From Streptomyces dioscori (GTDB lineage: Bacteria; Actinomycetota; Actinomycetes; Streptomycetales; Streptomycetaceae), in NCBI RefSeq assembly GCF_003024195.1, contig NZ_KZ679044.1:62001-126000 (forward strand): DNA of 64,000 bases, given 5' to 3'. Within the stretch, counting starts at the first letter, position 1. Each line of letters opens with the position of its first letter. A model generated the notes under the pieces. It was not told where the DNA came from. It searched no databases and saw only the letters and a list, made by a program, of their open reading frames with translations. Positions 55,975 to 63,999 of the stretch are shown here, one piece after another. The translations under genes were made by a program, and so were the position numbers.

Positions 55975-57041
55975 GCCGTGGCCTCTTTCTTCAGCGTCGG
56001 CTGGGGTTCGGGACGGCTGTCGTCCGGGCTGTCGTGAGGGCTGTCGTGCCGGTCGTCGGGCTTTCCGGTGAGAGCGAGGAAGACCTCGTCCAGGCTCGGC
56101 TGGCCGAGGGAGAAGTTGTCGACGGTGATGCCCGCGCGGGCGAGTTCGGCGAGAGCGCGGGACGCCTTCTCGGCGGCCGCGGCGCCGTCCGGGGAGCCGT
56201 TGCCGACCCGGGCCGTCAGCGCCACCGGATCCGGCTCCAACTGGACGTCCGTGCCCAGCGCCTGCCGCAGCACCCGTTCCGCCTCCGGGCGCCGGTCCGC
56301 GTCCCGCAGTCGTACGTGCACGGCGCCCGCGCCCACCGACGCCTTCAGCTCGCCCTTGGTGCCCTCGGCGATGACCTTGCCCTTGTCGATGACGGCGATC
56401 CGGGACGCCAACTGGTCCGCCTCGTCCAGATACTGGGTGGTGAGGAGGACCGTGGTGCCCTGGGCGACGACCGCCCGCACGATCTCCCAGACCTGGTTGC
56501 GGCTGCGCGGGTCGAGACCCGTCGTCGGCTCGTCCAGGAACAGCAGGTCCGGGGTGTTGAGAATGGACGCGGCGATGTCGATACGGCGCCTCATGCCGCC
56601 CGAGTAGTTCTTCACCTGACGGCCGGCCGCCTCCGACAGGCCGAAGGCGTCCAGGAGTTGGGCCGCGCGGTCGTACGAGGCCTTCTTGGCGTGGCCGGTC
56701 AGACGGGCCAGCAGCACGAGGTTCTCGGTGCCGGTCAGGTCCTCGTCCACGGACGCGTACTGACCGGTGAGGCTCACCCGGCTGCGGACCGCGTCCGCCT
56801 CCCGCACGACGTCGTGGCCGAAGACGTGCGCCTCGCCGCCGTCGGGGCGCAGCAGGGTCGCCAGCATGCGTACGGTCGTGGTCTTGCCCGCGCCGTTCGG
56901 GCCCAGCAGGCCGTAGACCGTGCCCGGCTCGATGCGCAGGTCCACGCCGTCGACCGCGCGGGTGTCGCCGAAGGTCTTCACCAGACCCGCGGTCTCGATG
57001 GCCGGCCCGGCCCAGTGGTCGGTGCGGTTGCTGCTCGTCAT
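55971..57041 (-). CDS. ABC exporter ATPase, DrrA-like
   Basis: A 356-residue ABC ATPase of the daunorubicin-resistance type. Walker A is 'GLLGPNGAGKTTTVRM', the signature 'KNYSGGMRRRIDIA', Walker B 'LLFLDEPTTGLD' and the H-loop lies in 'LLTTQYLDEADQ', with Gln in the switch position as in DrrA. The C-terminal part (about 255-350) is the DrrA-type regulatory extension. The ATG at 57041 is the sensible start; the longer frame upstream is not ABC-like. A run of 10-bp repeats lies 170 bases upstream. Confidence 0.91.
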   Translation of the reverse strand: MTSSNRTDHWAGPAIETAGLVKTFGDTRAVDGVDLRIEPGTVYGLLGPNGAGKTTTVRMLATLLRPDGGEAHVFGHDVVREADAVRSRVSLTGQYASVDEDLTGTENLVLLARLTGHAKKASYDRAAQLLDAFGLSEAAGRQVKNYSGGMRRRIDIAASILNTPDLLFLDEPTTGLDPRSRNQVWEIVRAVVAQGTTVLLTTQYLDEADQLASRIAVIDKGKVIAEGTKGELKASVGAGAVHVRLRDADRRPEAERVLRQALGTDVQLEPDPVALTARVGNGSPDGAAAAEKASRALAELARAGITVDNFSLGQPSLDEVFLALTGKPDDRHDSPHDSPDDSRPEPQPTLKKEATA

Positions 57042-57210
57042 GTCGGTCCGCCCATCCGCGTCGTTCTGGTGACTGGTTCCGTGACTGTTTTCGGAATGCA
57101 GACCCCTGGGGCCGCGGAAACTCATCGGTGGGGCGGTGAGGGCCTTCGGGGACATGGGTACGGCGACGACAGGACGGGGCTCCGGCCGGCTGCCGGGCCC
57201 CGTCGCCATG

Positions 57211-57250
57211 CGTACTGGTGCGTGCTGGTACGTACTGATGCGTACTGATA
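57211..57250. promoter_or_regulatory. Four 10-bp tandem repeats upstream of the ABC exporter operon
   Basis: CGTACTGGTG, CGTGCTGGTA, CGTACTGATG and CGTACTGATA follow each other exactly (57211-57250). The 10-bp period puts every unit on the same face of the helix, which suits cooperative regulator binding. The run ends 10 bases before the stop of the membrane-protein gene upstream. Confidence 0.65.
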
Positions 57251-57260
57251 CGTGCCGGGC

Positions 57261-57662
57261 TCAGTCCTCCGTCGTGTAGTAGCGGTAGAAGACGACCGCG
57301 AAAACGCCCGCCGTGATCACCAGGGACAGGCCGACGGTCTTGACGATGCCGGCATCCGTGAGGCTGTAGACGAAGCCGAACGCGATACCCGCGAACGCCG
57401 CCCACGTGGCTGCGCGCAATTCGCGTGGCAGGCGGGGAGCGATGGTGTGGATGCCGTGTGCGGCCGCGGCGAAGGCGAGGGCGGAGATGACGCCCAGGAG
57501 GACGTTCCAGCCGGTGATCGGGCCTGCGTGGCGGGCTATGCCGGAGGTCCAGAGGCCGTAGACGATGCCGGCGAGTGCGGGTAGTAGGAGATTCGCTCTG
57601 AGCGGGATGGTGGGGTGGTGGGTGGTTCGTGGGCCGGTCCTTGCGGGTGCCGTGTGAGCCAT
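57261..57662 (-). CDS. Small four-helix membrane protein
   Basis: A 133-residue integral membrane protein with four predicted helices ('LLLPALAGIVYGLWTSGIA', 'GWNVLLGVISALAFAAAAHG', 'ATWAAFAGIAFGFVYSLTD', 'VGLSLVITAGVFAVVFYRYY'). No family is recognised with confidence. ATG 57662 has GAGAGGAG at good distance; the longer frame runs back into repeat sequence. It lies upstream of the ABC operon on the same strand with about 220 bases between. Confidence 0.72.
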   Translation of the reverse strand: MAHTAPARTGPRTTHHPTIPLRANLLLPALAGIVYGLWTSGIARHAGPITGWNVLLGVISALAFAAAAHGIHTIAPRLPRELRAATWAAFAGIAFGFVYSLTDAGIVKTVGLSLVITAGVFAVVFYRYYTTED

Positions 57663-58153
57663 GACAGCACTCCTCTCTTCCTCGCCCCTGCCTTCCAGGT
57701 CACACCTGGGGGATGGGGACGGCAAGTCGTGCGCGACGGCTACGCGGTTCCCGGGGCCCCTTGAAGGCGGGGCTGGGGTTCGGTGGGGGCCGATCGCGCA
57801 GTTCCCCGCGCCCCTCAAAAACGGGGCTGCGCCCCAGCTTTTGCCCCCGGGGCGCAGCCCTCAAGGGGCGCGGGGAACGGCGCGGCCAGCCCCCACCGAA
57901 CCCGCAGGGGCCCCGCTAGGGGCGCGGGGAACGGCGCGGCCAGCCCCCACCGGACCCGCAGGGGCCCTGCTAGGGGCGCGGGGAACGGCGCGCTCAGCCC
58001 CCACCGGGCCCGCGGAGGCCCCGCTAGGGGGGCGCGGGGAACGGCGCAAACGGTCCCAGTCGGGCCCGCAGGTCGCAGCGTGGCCGGGGCCGCGGGGCCG
58101 CGGGGCCGGGAGGTCGGCGTGCGGGGCGGCGGTGTGCGTGCTTCGCTGGGCGG
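57663..58153. repeat. Repeat-filled gap with five copies of the 45-bp repeat
   Basis: This 491-bp gap holds one forward copy (about 57776-57819) and four reverse copies (about 57862, 57917, 57972 and 58025), the last four spaced 53-55 bp apart as a near-tandem array. No gene is supported. Confidence 0.88.
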
Positions 58154-59320
58154 GTGAGCGGCGGCGCGGAGCAGAGCACCCGGGCCCAGCGGCAGCAACT
58201 GCTCCGCGTGCGCGGACGCAGCGTCGCCTGGGCACCCCCACTGCTCCTCCTCGCCGCGATCGCCGTGATCGACAGCAACACCTCGGGCGAGTTCAGGATC
58301 ATCTCCTGGATCGTCCTCGTCCCCGGCATCGCGGCAGCGATCTGCGGAGTCGGAGGCACGGCCGTGTTCGCCGCCCTCGCCCTCGTCACGTACATCGAGG
58401 TGGACGCCGCCTGGCCGCACCAGGACCAGACCGGCCTGCCCGACTTCATCCTCGTCGCCGTGGGCGGCGCCCTGGCCACCATGGCGTGTGCCGTACGCGT
58501 GCGCGAAGAGCGCCGCATGCTGCACATGCGGGACGTCGCCGACACGACGCGCCGTACCGTGCTGCGCCCGATGCCCACCCCCTGGGCGGGCCTGGACCAC
58601 GCGGCCGTCTATCTCGCCGCCGACAGCGAGGCCCGCGTGGGCGGCGACTTCTACGACATCCAGCCCGGCCCGCACGGCACCCGCGTCCTCCTCGGTGACG
58701 TACAGGGCAAGGGTCTGCCCGCGGTGGACGCCGCCGCCGCGCTGCTCGGCACGTTCCGGGAGTCCGCGTACCACGAGTCGTCCCTGGCTGTCGTCGCCGA
58801 ACGGCTGGAGACCCGGATGCGCCGCCAGCGGCAGTACGTGGCCGACCTGGGCGAGGAGCCGGCCCGCGGTGTGGAACGCTTCGCGACCGCGGTCCTCGTC
58901 GGCTTCCCGCCGCCGGGCGCTCCCGGCGGCCACATCGAGGTCGTCAACTTCGGGCACGAGCCCCCGCTGGTGGCCGGACCGTCCGGGGTGCGCCTCCTGC
59001 CGCCCGGCGACGGCCTGCCGCTCGGTTTCGGCGGGCTGGCCGGTCCTGCCTCGGGCGTTCCGCCGGTCCGCCGGGTCCCCTTCGCCCCCGACGAGACCTT
59101 GCTGCTCGTCACGGACGGCGTGACCGAGGCCCGGGACGCCGAGGGCGCCTTCTTCCCGCTCCATGAGCACGTCGCCCTGGCCGTCTCCGTGGACCCCGGC
59201 CTCACCCATCCCCGCCACCTGGTGGAACTGGTCCGCGAGGGCACCCTCCGCCACAGCACGGGCCACCTGGTGGACGACACGACCATCTTCGCGGTCCGCC
59301 CGGCCGGTGCGGGTGGGTGA
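58154..59320 (+). CDS. Membrane PP2C/SpoIIE-type serine phosphatase
   Basis: A 388-residue protein with three to four N-terminal helices ('APPLLLLAAIAVID', 'IISWIVLVPGIAAAICGVGG', 'DFILVAVGGALATMACAVRV') and a cytoplasmic SpoIIE/RsbU-like phosphatase domain (about 150-385) with the metal motifs 'VGGDFYDIQPG', 'LLGDVQGKGLPAVDAA', 'LLVTDGVTEARD' and 'VDDTTIFAVR'. Such phosphatases dephosphorylate anti-anti-sigma factors to release sigma factors. The GTG at 58154 is accepted without a strong ribosome site. It is followed after 125 bases by the caspase-like protein gene on the same strand. Confidence 0.9.
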   Translation: MSGGAEQSTRAQRQQLLRVRGRSVAWAPPLLLLAAIAVIDSNTSGEFRIISWIVLVPGIAAAICGVGGTAVFAALALVTYIEVDAAWPHQDQTGLPDFILVAVGGALATMACAVRVREERRMLHMRDVADTTRRTVLRPMPTPWAGLDHAAVYLAADSEARVGGDFYDIQPGPHGTRVLLGDVQGKGLPAVDAAAALLGTFRESAYHESSLAVVAERLETRMRRQRQYVADLGEEPARGVERFATAVLVGFPPPGAPGGHIEVVNFGHEPPLVAGPSGVRLLPPGDGLPLGFGGLAGPASGVPPVRRVPFAPDETLLLVTDGVTEARDAEGAFFPLHEHVALAVSVDPGLTHPRHLVELVREGTLRHSTGHLVDDTTIFAVRPAGAGG

Positions 59321-59445
59321 GTCGGCGGCCGAACAAACCGCCATCACCCACCCCCTATCGCCCCCACCGCAACCCCCTTTGCACCCGCACCGGTTACCGT
59401 GCTGCCGTGGTGATCGAAGGGGAAGCGAAGGGGAGGGGGACGGCG

Positions 59446-60756
59446 ATGCCCGGAACCGTACTGCTGATCGCCGCGTCGCCGGCGGGCAAGGGCTGCCTCG
59501 TCGACGCCGCGTCCGTGCTCCCCGTACTCGCCGCGGTGGCCCCCTCCGTGCTCTCGGGCACCGACACCGCGAACGTCGTCGAACTCGCCGACCCCCTGCA
59601 GCCGCAGGCGGTCCTGACCCGGCTGCGGGCCGCCGCGACGGCCCCGGGACCGCTCACGGTCTTCCTCACCGGGCAGCTCCAACTGGACCGCAGGCAGCGG
59701 CGTCCGCATCTGGCGCTCGCCCGGACGACGCCCGCGACGGTCCGCTACACCGGCTTCCCGTGGCACTGGATCCGTGAGGAACTGCGCCTGCGCGCCCCGG
59801 GCAGTACGACCCTGCTCGTCGACCTGCACACCGACGCGGAGACCTGGCAGCACCTGGCGGGCCAGCCCCTCGCCGGGGGTCCTGGTGTCGCGCTGTACGG
59901 CCGCGTGGCCCCGCCGCCTCCGCGCCGCGCGCTGGCGGTTCCCACGTACATGAAGTCCCTGGCCACGATCCTGCGCAGCGGCCATCGTCCGCCGCTCGCG
60001 CAGCTCCACCAGCAGGCGCTGACCCGCTCGTACGGCGAGGACCCGGACTCCGCCCACCGGGACCTCGTACTCGCGGTCGAACCCAGGTACCGGGCAGGGG
60101 TCCCGATGCCGATGCAGATGCCAGTGCCAGTGCCAGTGCCAATGCCAATGCAGATGCCGGGGTCGGCGACGGCCCACGGGTACGCGGCGGCACCGGCGCC
60201 CGCCCCCATGCCCGTAACCGCCCCCATGCCCGGAACCGCATCCATGCCCGTGCCCGCGCCCTACCTCGCCGCCGTCCCCATGCCCGCGGCCCCGCCCGTC
60301 GCGGCCCCGCCTCCCGCGCCCGCCCCGGTGGATCCGCACGCCGAGATCACCGCCGCCGTGCAGAGCGGCCGGCACGCCGAGGCCGCCGTACTGGCCGAGC
60401 AGTGGGAGCGGACCGCGCTGCGGTCGTACGGGCCCGGCGCCGACGAGGTCGTGCACTGGATGGAGGTGCGCGCGGACCTGGCCATGTTCGCGGGCGACGC
60501 CGAGCTGAGCTGCCGGATCTGGCTCGCGGTGGCCGACGCGCGGCTGACCGCGGGGCAGCCCGCCGACGCCACCGGCGTCGAGGCGGCCGTCGACAGGGCG
60601 CACCACCAGTGGGGCCGGATCGGCGACGTGGCGCGGGCCCGTGAGCTGGGCCCCGCCCTGGCGGACCTGCGCGGACGGGTCCCCGGGCGCCGGCAGGGCG
60701 CGCTGGACGACATCCGACGCAACCTCAGCCGGCTCGGTACGCAGGTGAGTCCTTAG
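59446..60756 (+). CDS. Caspase-like fold protein with degenerate active site and C-terminal TPR-like helices
   Basis: A 436-residue protein. The first 190 residues follow the pattern of bacterial caspase-like (C14) domains: 'PQAVLTRLRAAATAPGPLTV', 'FLTGQLQLD', 'RRPHLALARTTPATVRYTGF' and 'PWHWIREELRLRAPGSTTLL', 'VDLHTDA'. Active members have a Gly-His after the first strand and Asp-Cys-Cys or similar after the second; here they read T-G-Q (75-77) and V-D-L-H (125-128), so both catalytic residues are missing. A linker rich in Met/Pro and Ala/Pro (about 218-300) leads to a helical, TPR-like region ('AEAAVLAEQWERTALRSYGP'). ATG 59446 has GGGGAGGGGGA. This fold call is by eye. Confidence 0.55.
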   Translation: MPGTVLLIAASPAGKGCLVDAASVLPVLAAVAPSVLSGTDTANVVELADPLQPQAVLTRLRAAATAPGPLTVFLTGQLQLDRRQRRPHLALARTTPATVRYTGFPWHWIREELRLRAPGSTTLLVDLHTDAETWQHLAGQPLAGGPGVALYGRVAPPPPRRALAVPTYMKSLATILRSGHRPPLAQLHQQALTRSYGEDPDSAHRDLVLAVEPRYRAGVPMPMQMPVPVPVPMPMQMPGSATAHGYAAAPAPAPMPVTAPMPGTASMPVPAPYLAAVPMPAAPPVAAPPPAPAPVDPHAEITAAVQSGRHAEAAVLAEQWERTALRSYGPGADEVVHWMEVRADLAMFAGDAELSCRIWLAVADARLTAGQPADATGVEAAVDRAHHQWGRIGDVARARELGPALADLRGRVPGRRQGALDDIRRNLSRLGTQVSP

Positions 60757-60777
60757 TCGCGCCTTGGCGGACACGGC

Positions 60778-62163
60778 CTAGCCGGCGAACATCTCCAGCG
60801 CGCCCGACACCAGCGTCCGTACGCCGGGCCCGACCGTCGCCAGATCGGGCGCGAAGTGCGGGCTGTGGTTGCTGGGGACGGCGGCGAGCTGCTCCAGGAG
60901 ATCGCCCCCGGCCCCGGCGGCTGCCGCGTTCCAGACCTCCGCGGGTGTGCTCGTGACGAACCAGTACGCGTACGGGAGTGTGCCGCCCGCTCCGCCCTCC
61001 GCGAGGAGCGGGAAGTCCTCGCTGCCCATGACCGGGCCGAAGTCGAGGACCGTGCCCGCGCCGAAGACCTCGCCGTGCACGGCCGCGACCCGGCGGTCGG
61101 TGTCGGCGTCGTTCACGGTCACCGGGAAACTCCCGCTCACCGTCACGGTGGGTTCGCGCGGGCAGCCCGCCGCCGCGCACTCGCCCGCCGCGATCCGCCG
61201 GATCGAGGCGAGCATCCGCTCCCGTACCTCGGCGGACTGCGTACGGAGGTTGAGGAAGATGCGGGCCTCGGACGGGATGATGTTGTGCCGGGTGCCCGCC
61301 TCGATGCGTCCCACGGTCAGTACGGCCGACTCGCGGGCCGCGATCTCACGCGAGACGACGCTCTGTAGCCGCGTCACGATGTACGCGGCCGTCACCACCG
61401 GGTCCACGGTCGCCTCGGGCCGTGAACCGTGCCCGCCCACCCCGTGCACGACGATGTCGACGTCCGTGGACGCCGACATGATCAGGCCCGGCGTGTGCGC
61501 GAACAGGCCGGTCGGGCCGGGGGCCGCGTGCTGGGCCAGCAGGACGTCCGGGCGCGGGAAACGCTCGTACAGGCCGTCCGCCACCATCGCGGCGGCACCC
61601 GTACCGGTCTCCTCGGCGGGCTGTCCGACCACCAGGAGCGTGCCGGACCAGGTGTCCCGTCCGGCGGCGAGCGCCCCGGCGGCGCCGGTCAGCCAGGTGA
61701 CGTGCAGGTCGTGGCCGCAGGCGTGCATGACACCGGGGTTCTCGGAGGCGTACGGCAGTCCGGTCTCCTCGGTGACCGGCAGCGCGTCCATGTCGCCGCG
61801 GAGGAGGACGGTGGGTCCGTCGCCGTTGCGCAGGACCCCGACGACCCCCGGGCCGCCGCTGCCGCCGACGCCCTCGGCGGTCTCGTACCCGGCCTCGCGC
61901 AGGCGTCCGGCGAGAACCCCGGCCGTGCGGTGTTCGCGGGCCGACAGCTCGGGGTGCCGGTGGAGGTCCCGGTACAGGTCCTCCAGCGCGGGCAGAGGGA
62001 GGTCGGCGGTGAGGTCCAGGGCGGTGCGGGCGGCGGCGGAGGGTCCGGCGGCGCCGGGTCCTGCGGCGTCCGGTCCTGCGGCGTCCGGTCCGGTGGCGGA
62101 GGGTTCGGTGGCGGAGGGTTCGACGGGAGGGGTCACCTCGTCAGCGTAGGCGGCGCGTATCAC
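60778..62163 (-). CDS. M20-family amidohydrolase
   Basis: A 461-residue metal-dependent amidohydrolase of the M20D (hippurate/indole-acetyl-amino-acid hydrolase) group. Metal-site motifs are 'LLRGDMDALPVTEET', 'HACGHDLHVT', 'VGQPAEETGTGAAAMV' (general base Glu pair), 'LLAQHAAPGP' and the late His in 'SNHSPHFAPD'. A dimerisation domain lies near 215-330 ('GVGGHGSRPEATVDPV'). The first 45 residues are Ala/Pro/Gly repeats (S-A-T-G/E-P type) absent from homologues. The start is GTG 62163 or 62136; TACGCT just before the latter would suit a leaderless transcript. Confidence 0.9.
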   Translation of the reverse strand: MIRAAYADEVTPPVEPSATEPSATGPDAAGPDAAGPGAAGPSAAARTALDLTADLPLPALEDLYRDLHRHPELSAREHRTAGVLAGRLREAGYETAEGVGGSGGPGVVGVLRNGDGPTVLLRGDMDALPVTEETGLPYASENPGVMHACGHDLHVTWLTGAAGALAAGRDTWSGTLLVVGQPAEETGTGAAAMVADGLYERFPRPDVLLAQHAAPGPTGLFAHTPGLIMSASTDVDIVVHGVGGHGSRPEATVDPVVTAAYIVTRLQSVVSREIAARESAVLTVGRIEAGTRHNIIPSEARIFLNLRTQSAEVRERMLASIRRIAAGECAAAGCPREPTVTVSGSFPVTVNDADTDRRVAAVHGEVFGAGTVLDFGPVMGSEDFPLLAEGGAGGTLPYAYWFVTSTPAEVWNAAAAGAGGDLLEQLAAVPSNHSPHFAPDLATVGPGVRTLVSGALEMFAG

Positions 62164-62250
62164 CCGTATGGCGGTGTTCGGCGCGGTCGTGGACGGGTGT
62201 CGCTGCTATCCACGAGGGAGGGGGACGACACCCACCGAAGGAAGTGCGGC

Positions 62251-63057
62251 ATGGCAGGCACGCTCGCCATCAACTTCACCCAGGGGCTCGACGACGCCTG
62301 GTCGAAGATCGCGACATTCGTCCCCAAACTCATCGGGTTCCTCGTCATCCTGGCGATCGGCTGGGTCATCTCGAAGATGATCGCCCGCGTACTGGACCGG
62401 GTCCTGCGCAAGGTGGGCTCCGAGCGCCTGTCGGAGCGGGCCGGCACGGAACGGCTGCTGAGCGAGTCCAAGTACGACATGACCGGGATCGTCTGCAAGA
62501 TCGTGTACTACGCGCTGATGCTGATCACGCTGCAGCTCGCGCTCGGTGTCTTCGGCGCGAACCCCGTCAGCGAGATGATCAACGGGATCGTGGCCTGGCT
62601 GCCGCGCGGCATCGTCGCCGTGGTCCTCGTGGTCATCGCGATGGCCATCGCCAACGGGGTCCGCACGATCGTGGGCAGCGCGCTGTCGTCCGTCTCCTAC
62701 GGGAGGACGGTGGCGACCATGATGTGGGCCGCCATCCTCGCGCTGGGCGTGATCGCGGCGCTCGGCCAGGCGGGCATCGCGACGGCGGTCACCCAGCCGG
62801 TCCTGTACGCGGCACTCGCCGCCGTGGCGGGCATCCTGATCGTCGGTGTCGGCGGCGGCATGATCATGCCGATGCGGCAGCGGTGGGAGCGGTGGCTGGC
62901 CACGGCCGAGCGGGAGTCGATGAACGCGAAGGGGAGCATGTCGGCGTACCAGTCGGGCCGGGACGACGCGCTGCGCGGGCAGCCGGCCCGCGAGCGCACG
63001 GACCGGGCCGCAGGCCCGGACGCCGGCGGCGGCACCGGCTCGACGATGGACATGTGA
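62251..63057 (+). CDS. Conserved TM-helix membrane protein (CmpX/MscS-related)
   Basis: A 268-residue protein of the 'conserved TM helix' group (CmpX-like, related to the membrane part of MscS channels). It has five helices: 'FVPKLIGFLVILAIGWVISK', 'IVCKIVYYALMLITLQLALG', 'WLPRGIVAVVLVVIAMAIAN', 'TVATMMWAAILALGVIAALG' and 'VLYAALAAVAGILIVGVGGG'. The repeated Gly/Ile patterning fits a channel-type pore. The cytoplasmic tail is polar and Gly-rich and lacks the MscS beta domain. GAAGGAA precedes ATG 62251. It is divergent from the M20 gene. Confidence 0.8.
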   Translation: MAGTLAINFTQGLDDAWSKIATFVPKLIGFLVILAIGWVISKMIARVLDRVLRKVGSERLSERAGTERLLSESKYDMTGIVCKIVYYALMLITLQLALGVFGANPVSEMINGIVAWLPRGIVAVVLVVIAMAIANGVRTIVGSALSSVSYGRTVATMMWAAILALGVIAALGQAGIATAVTQPVLYAALAAVAGILIVGVGGGMIMPMRQRWERWLATAERESMNAKGSMSAYQSGRDDALRGQPARERTDRAAGPDAGGGTGSTMDM

Positions 63058-63069
63058 CGGCCGGAACCC

Positions 63070-63247
63070 ACCTGCGGCCCGGTGGGGGCGGGCCGCGCAG
63101 TTCCCCGCGCCCCCAAAAGACGAAAGGCAGGGGCGCAGCCCCGCCTCTCGGGGGCGCGGGGAACTGCGCGCTCAGCCACGTACGACCCGCACTCGGTCAC
63201 TTCAGGGGCGCGGGGAACTGCGCGAACGGCCCCCACCGGCCCGCAGG
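63070..63247. repeat. Three copies of the dispersed 45-bp repeat
   Basis: One forward copy (about 63072-63113) and two reverse copies (about 63149-63190 and 63203-63247) fill the gap between convergent genes, with an opposed arrangement able to form hairpins. Confidence 0.85.
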
Positions 63248-63282
63248 CGCATGCGGACCCGTACGATTCCCGCCCCCCACGG

Positions 63283-63615
63283 CTAGTGGTCGCGCTGGGG
63301 TGGGATCAGCCCATGCAGGTCGATCAGCCAGCTGATCGCCGTCAGGCGGCACACCGCGTAGTCGTGGCCCACCGGCTCCCGCCAGTCCGTCTCCGCGAGC
63401 CCGTCGAGAAAGCCGAGCGCGTAGTCCGTGAGGGTCTCGCGGTCCGGCGGCGGCGGGACCAGACCGGGTCCCGCCGAAGCCAGCCGGTCGCGCAACTCCG
63501 CCACATGCTGGTCCACCGCCGCCGTGAACGCCGGCTCGAACGCGAACTCCGCGAAGCGCGGCGCGTACGTGCGGACGATCTCGACGAGGGGCGTCGGAGG
63601 GGCGGCGGATGACAT
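63283..63615 (-). CDS. Small DUF6401-like protein
   Basis: A 110-residue helical protein ('FAEFAFEPAFTAAVDQHVAE', 'DRETLTDYALGFLDGLAETD', 'GHDYAVCRLTAISWLIDLHG'). I recall this pattern from the actinobacterial family DUF6401, which is annotated in connection with natural product genes but has no known activity; the assignment is from memory. The ATG at 63615 is used. It is followed by the repeat cluster. Confidence 0.65.
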   Translation of the reverse strand: MSSAAPPTPLVEIVRTYAPRFAEFAFEPAFTAAVDQHVAELRDRLASAGPGLVPPPPDRETLTDYALGFLDGLAETDWREPVGHDYAVCRLTAISWLIDLHGLIPPQRDH

Positions 63616-63705
63616 TCGTCCACCGTAAAGCGGGTGGAGTGCTGTCAGGAGGGGGATTTCGGATGGTTTCCGTCACATCGTGGCAGGTGGGACTCGTGGG
63701 ACCCG

Positions 63706-63999
63706 TCAGAGCGGCGGATGGGCCGGCGCCGGCCCCAGGGTCGTCGTCCCCGGCGCGGTGCGGTGTCCGAGTCCCGTCCGGTACGCGTCCAGCGCCGCGT
63801 CGATCCGCCCCGTACGCCGCAGCAGGTCCCCGAGCAGACGGCACAGGTCGGCCAGATCCCCCGCCGCGCCCGCCCGCTCCAGCAGGCTGAGCGCGCGCAC
63901 GTAGTGCTCCTCGGCCGTCTCGGTGTCCCGGCTGTCCTCGGCGATGATGCCGAGCAGCCGGTGCGCGCCCGCGGAGTGGACGGCCCCGCGCTCGCTGCT
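63706..63999 (-). CDS. TPR-repeat protein C-terminus, 5' partial
   Basis: The frame is open to the window edge, and 97 residues are visible. They form tetratricopeptide-type helices ('EDSRDTETAEEHYVRALSLL', 'ADLCRLLGDLLRRTGRIDAA', 'LDAYRTGLGHR') followed by a short Pro-rich tail. It is probably the C-terminus of a TPR-containing regulator or effector whose N-terminus lies outside the window. Confidence 0.7.
   Translation of the reverse strand, partial: SSERGAVHSAGAHRLLGIIAEDSRDTETAEEHYVRALSLLERAGAAGDLADLCRLLGDLLRRTGRIDAALDAYRTGLGHRTAPGTTTLGPAPAHPPL

Noticed and set aside
55102..57041. Part of an antibiotic biosynthetic gene cluster
   Set aside because: A DrrAB-type exporter alone is insufficient; no synthase, oxygenase or glycosyltransferase genes are nearby.
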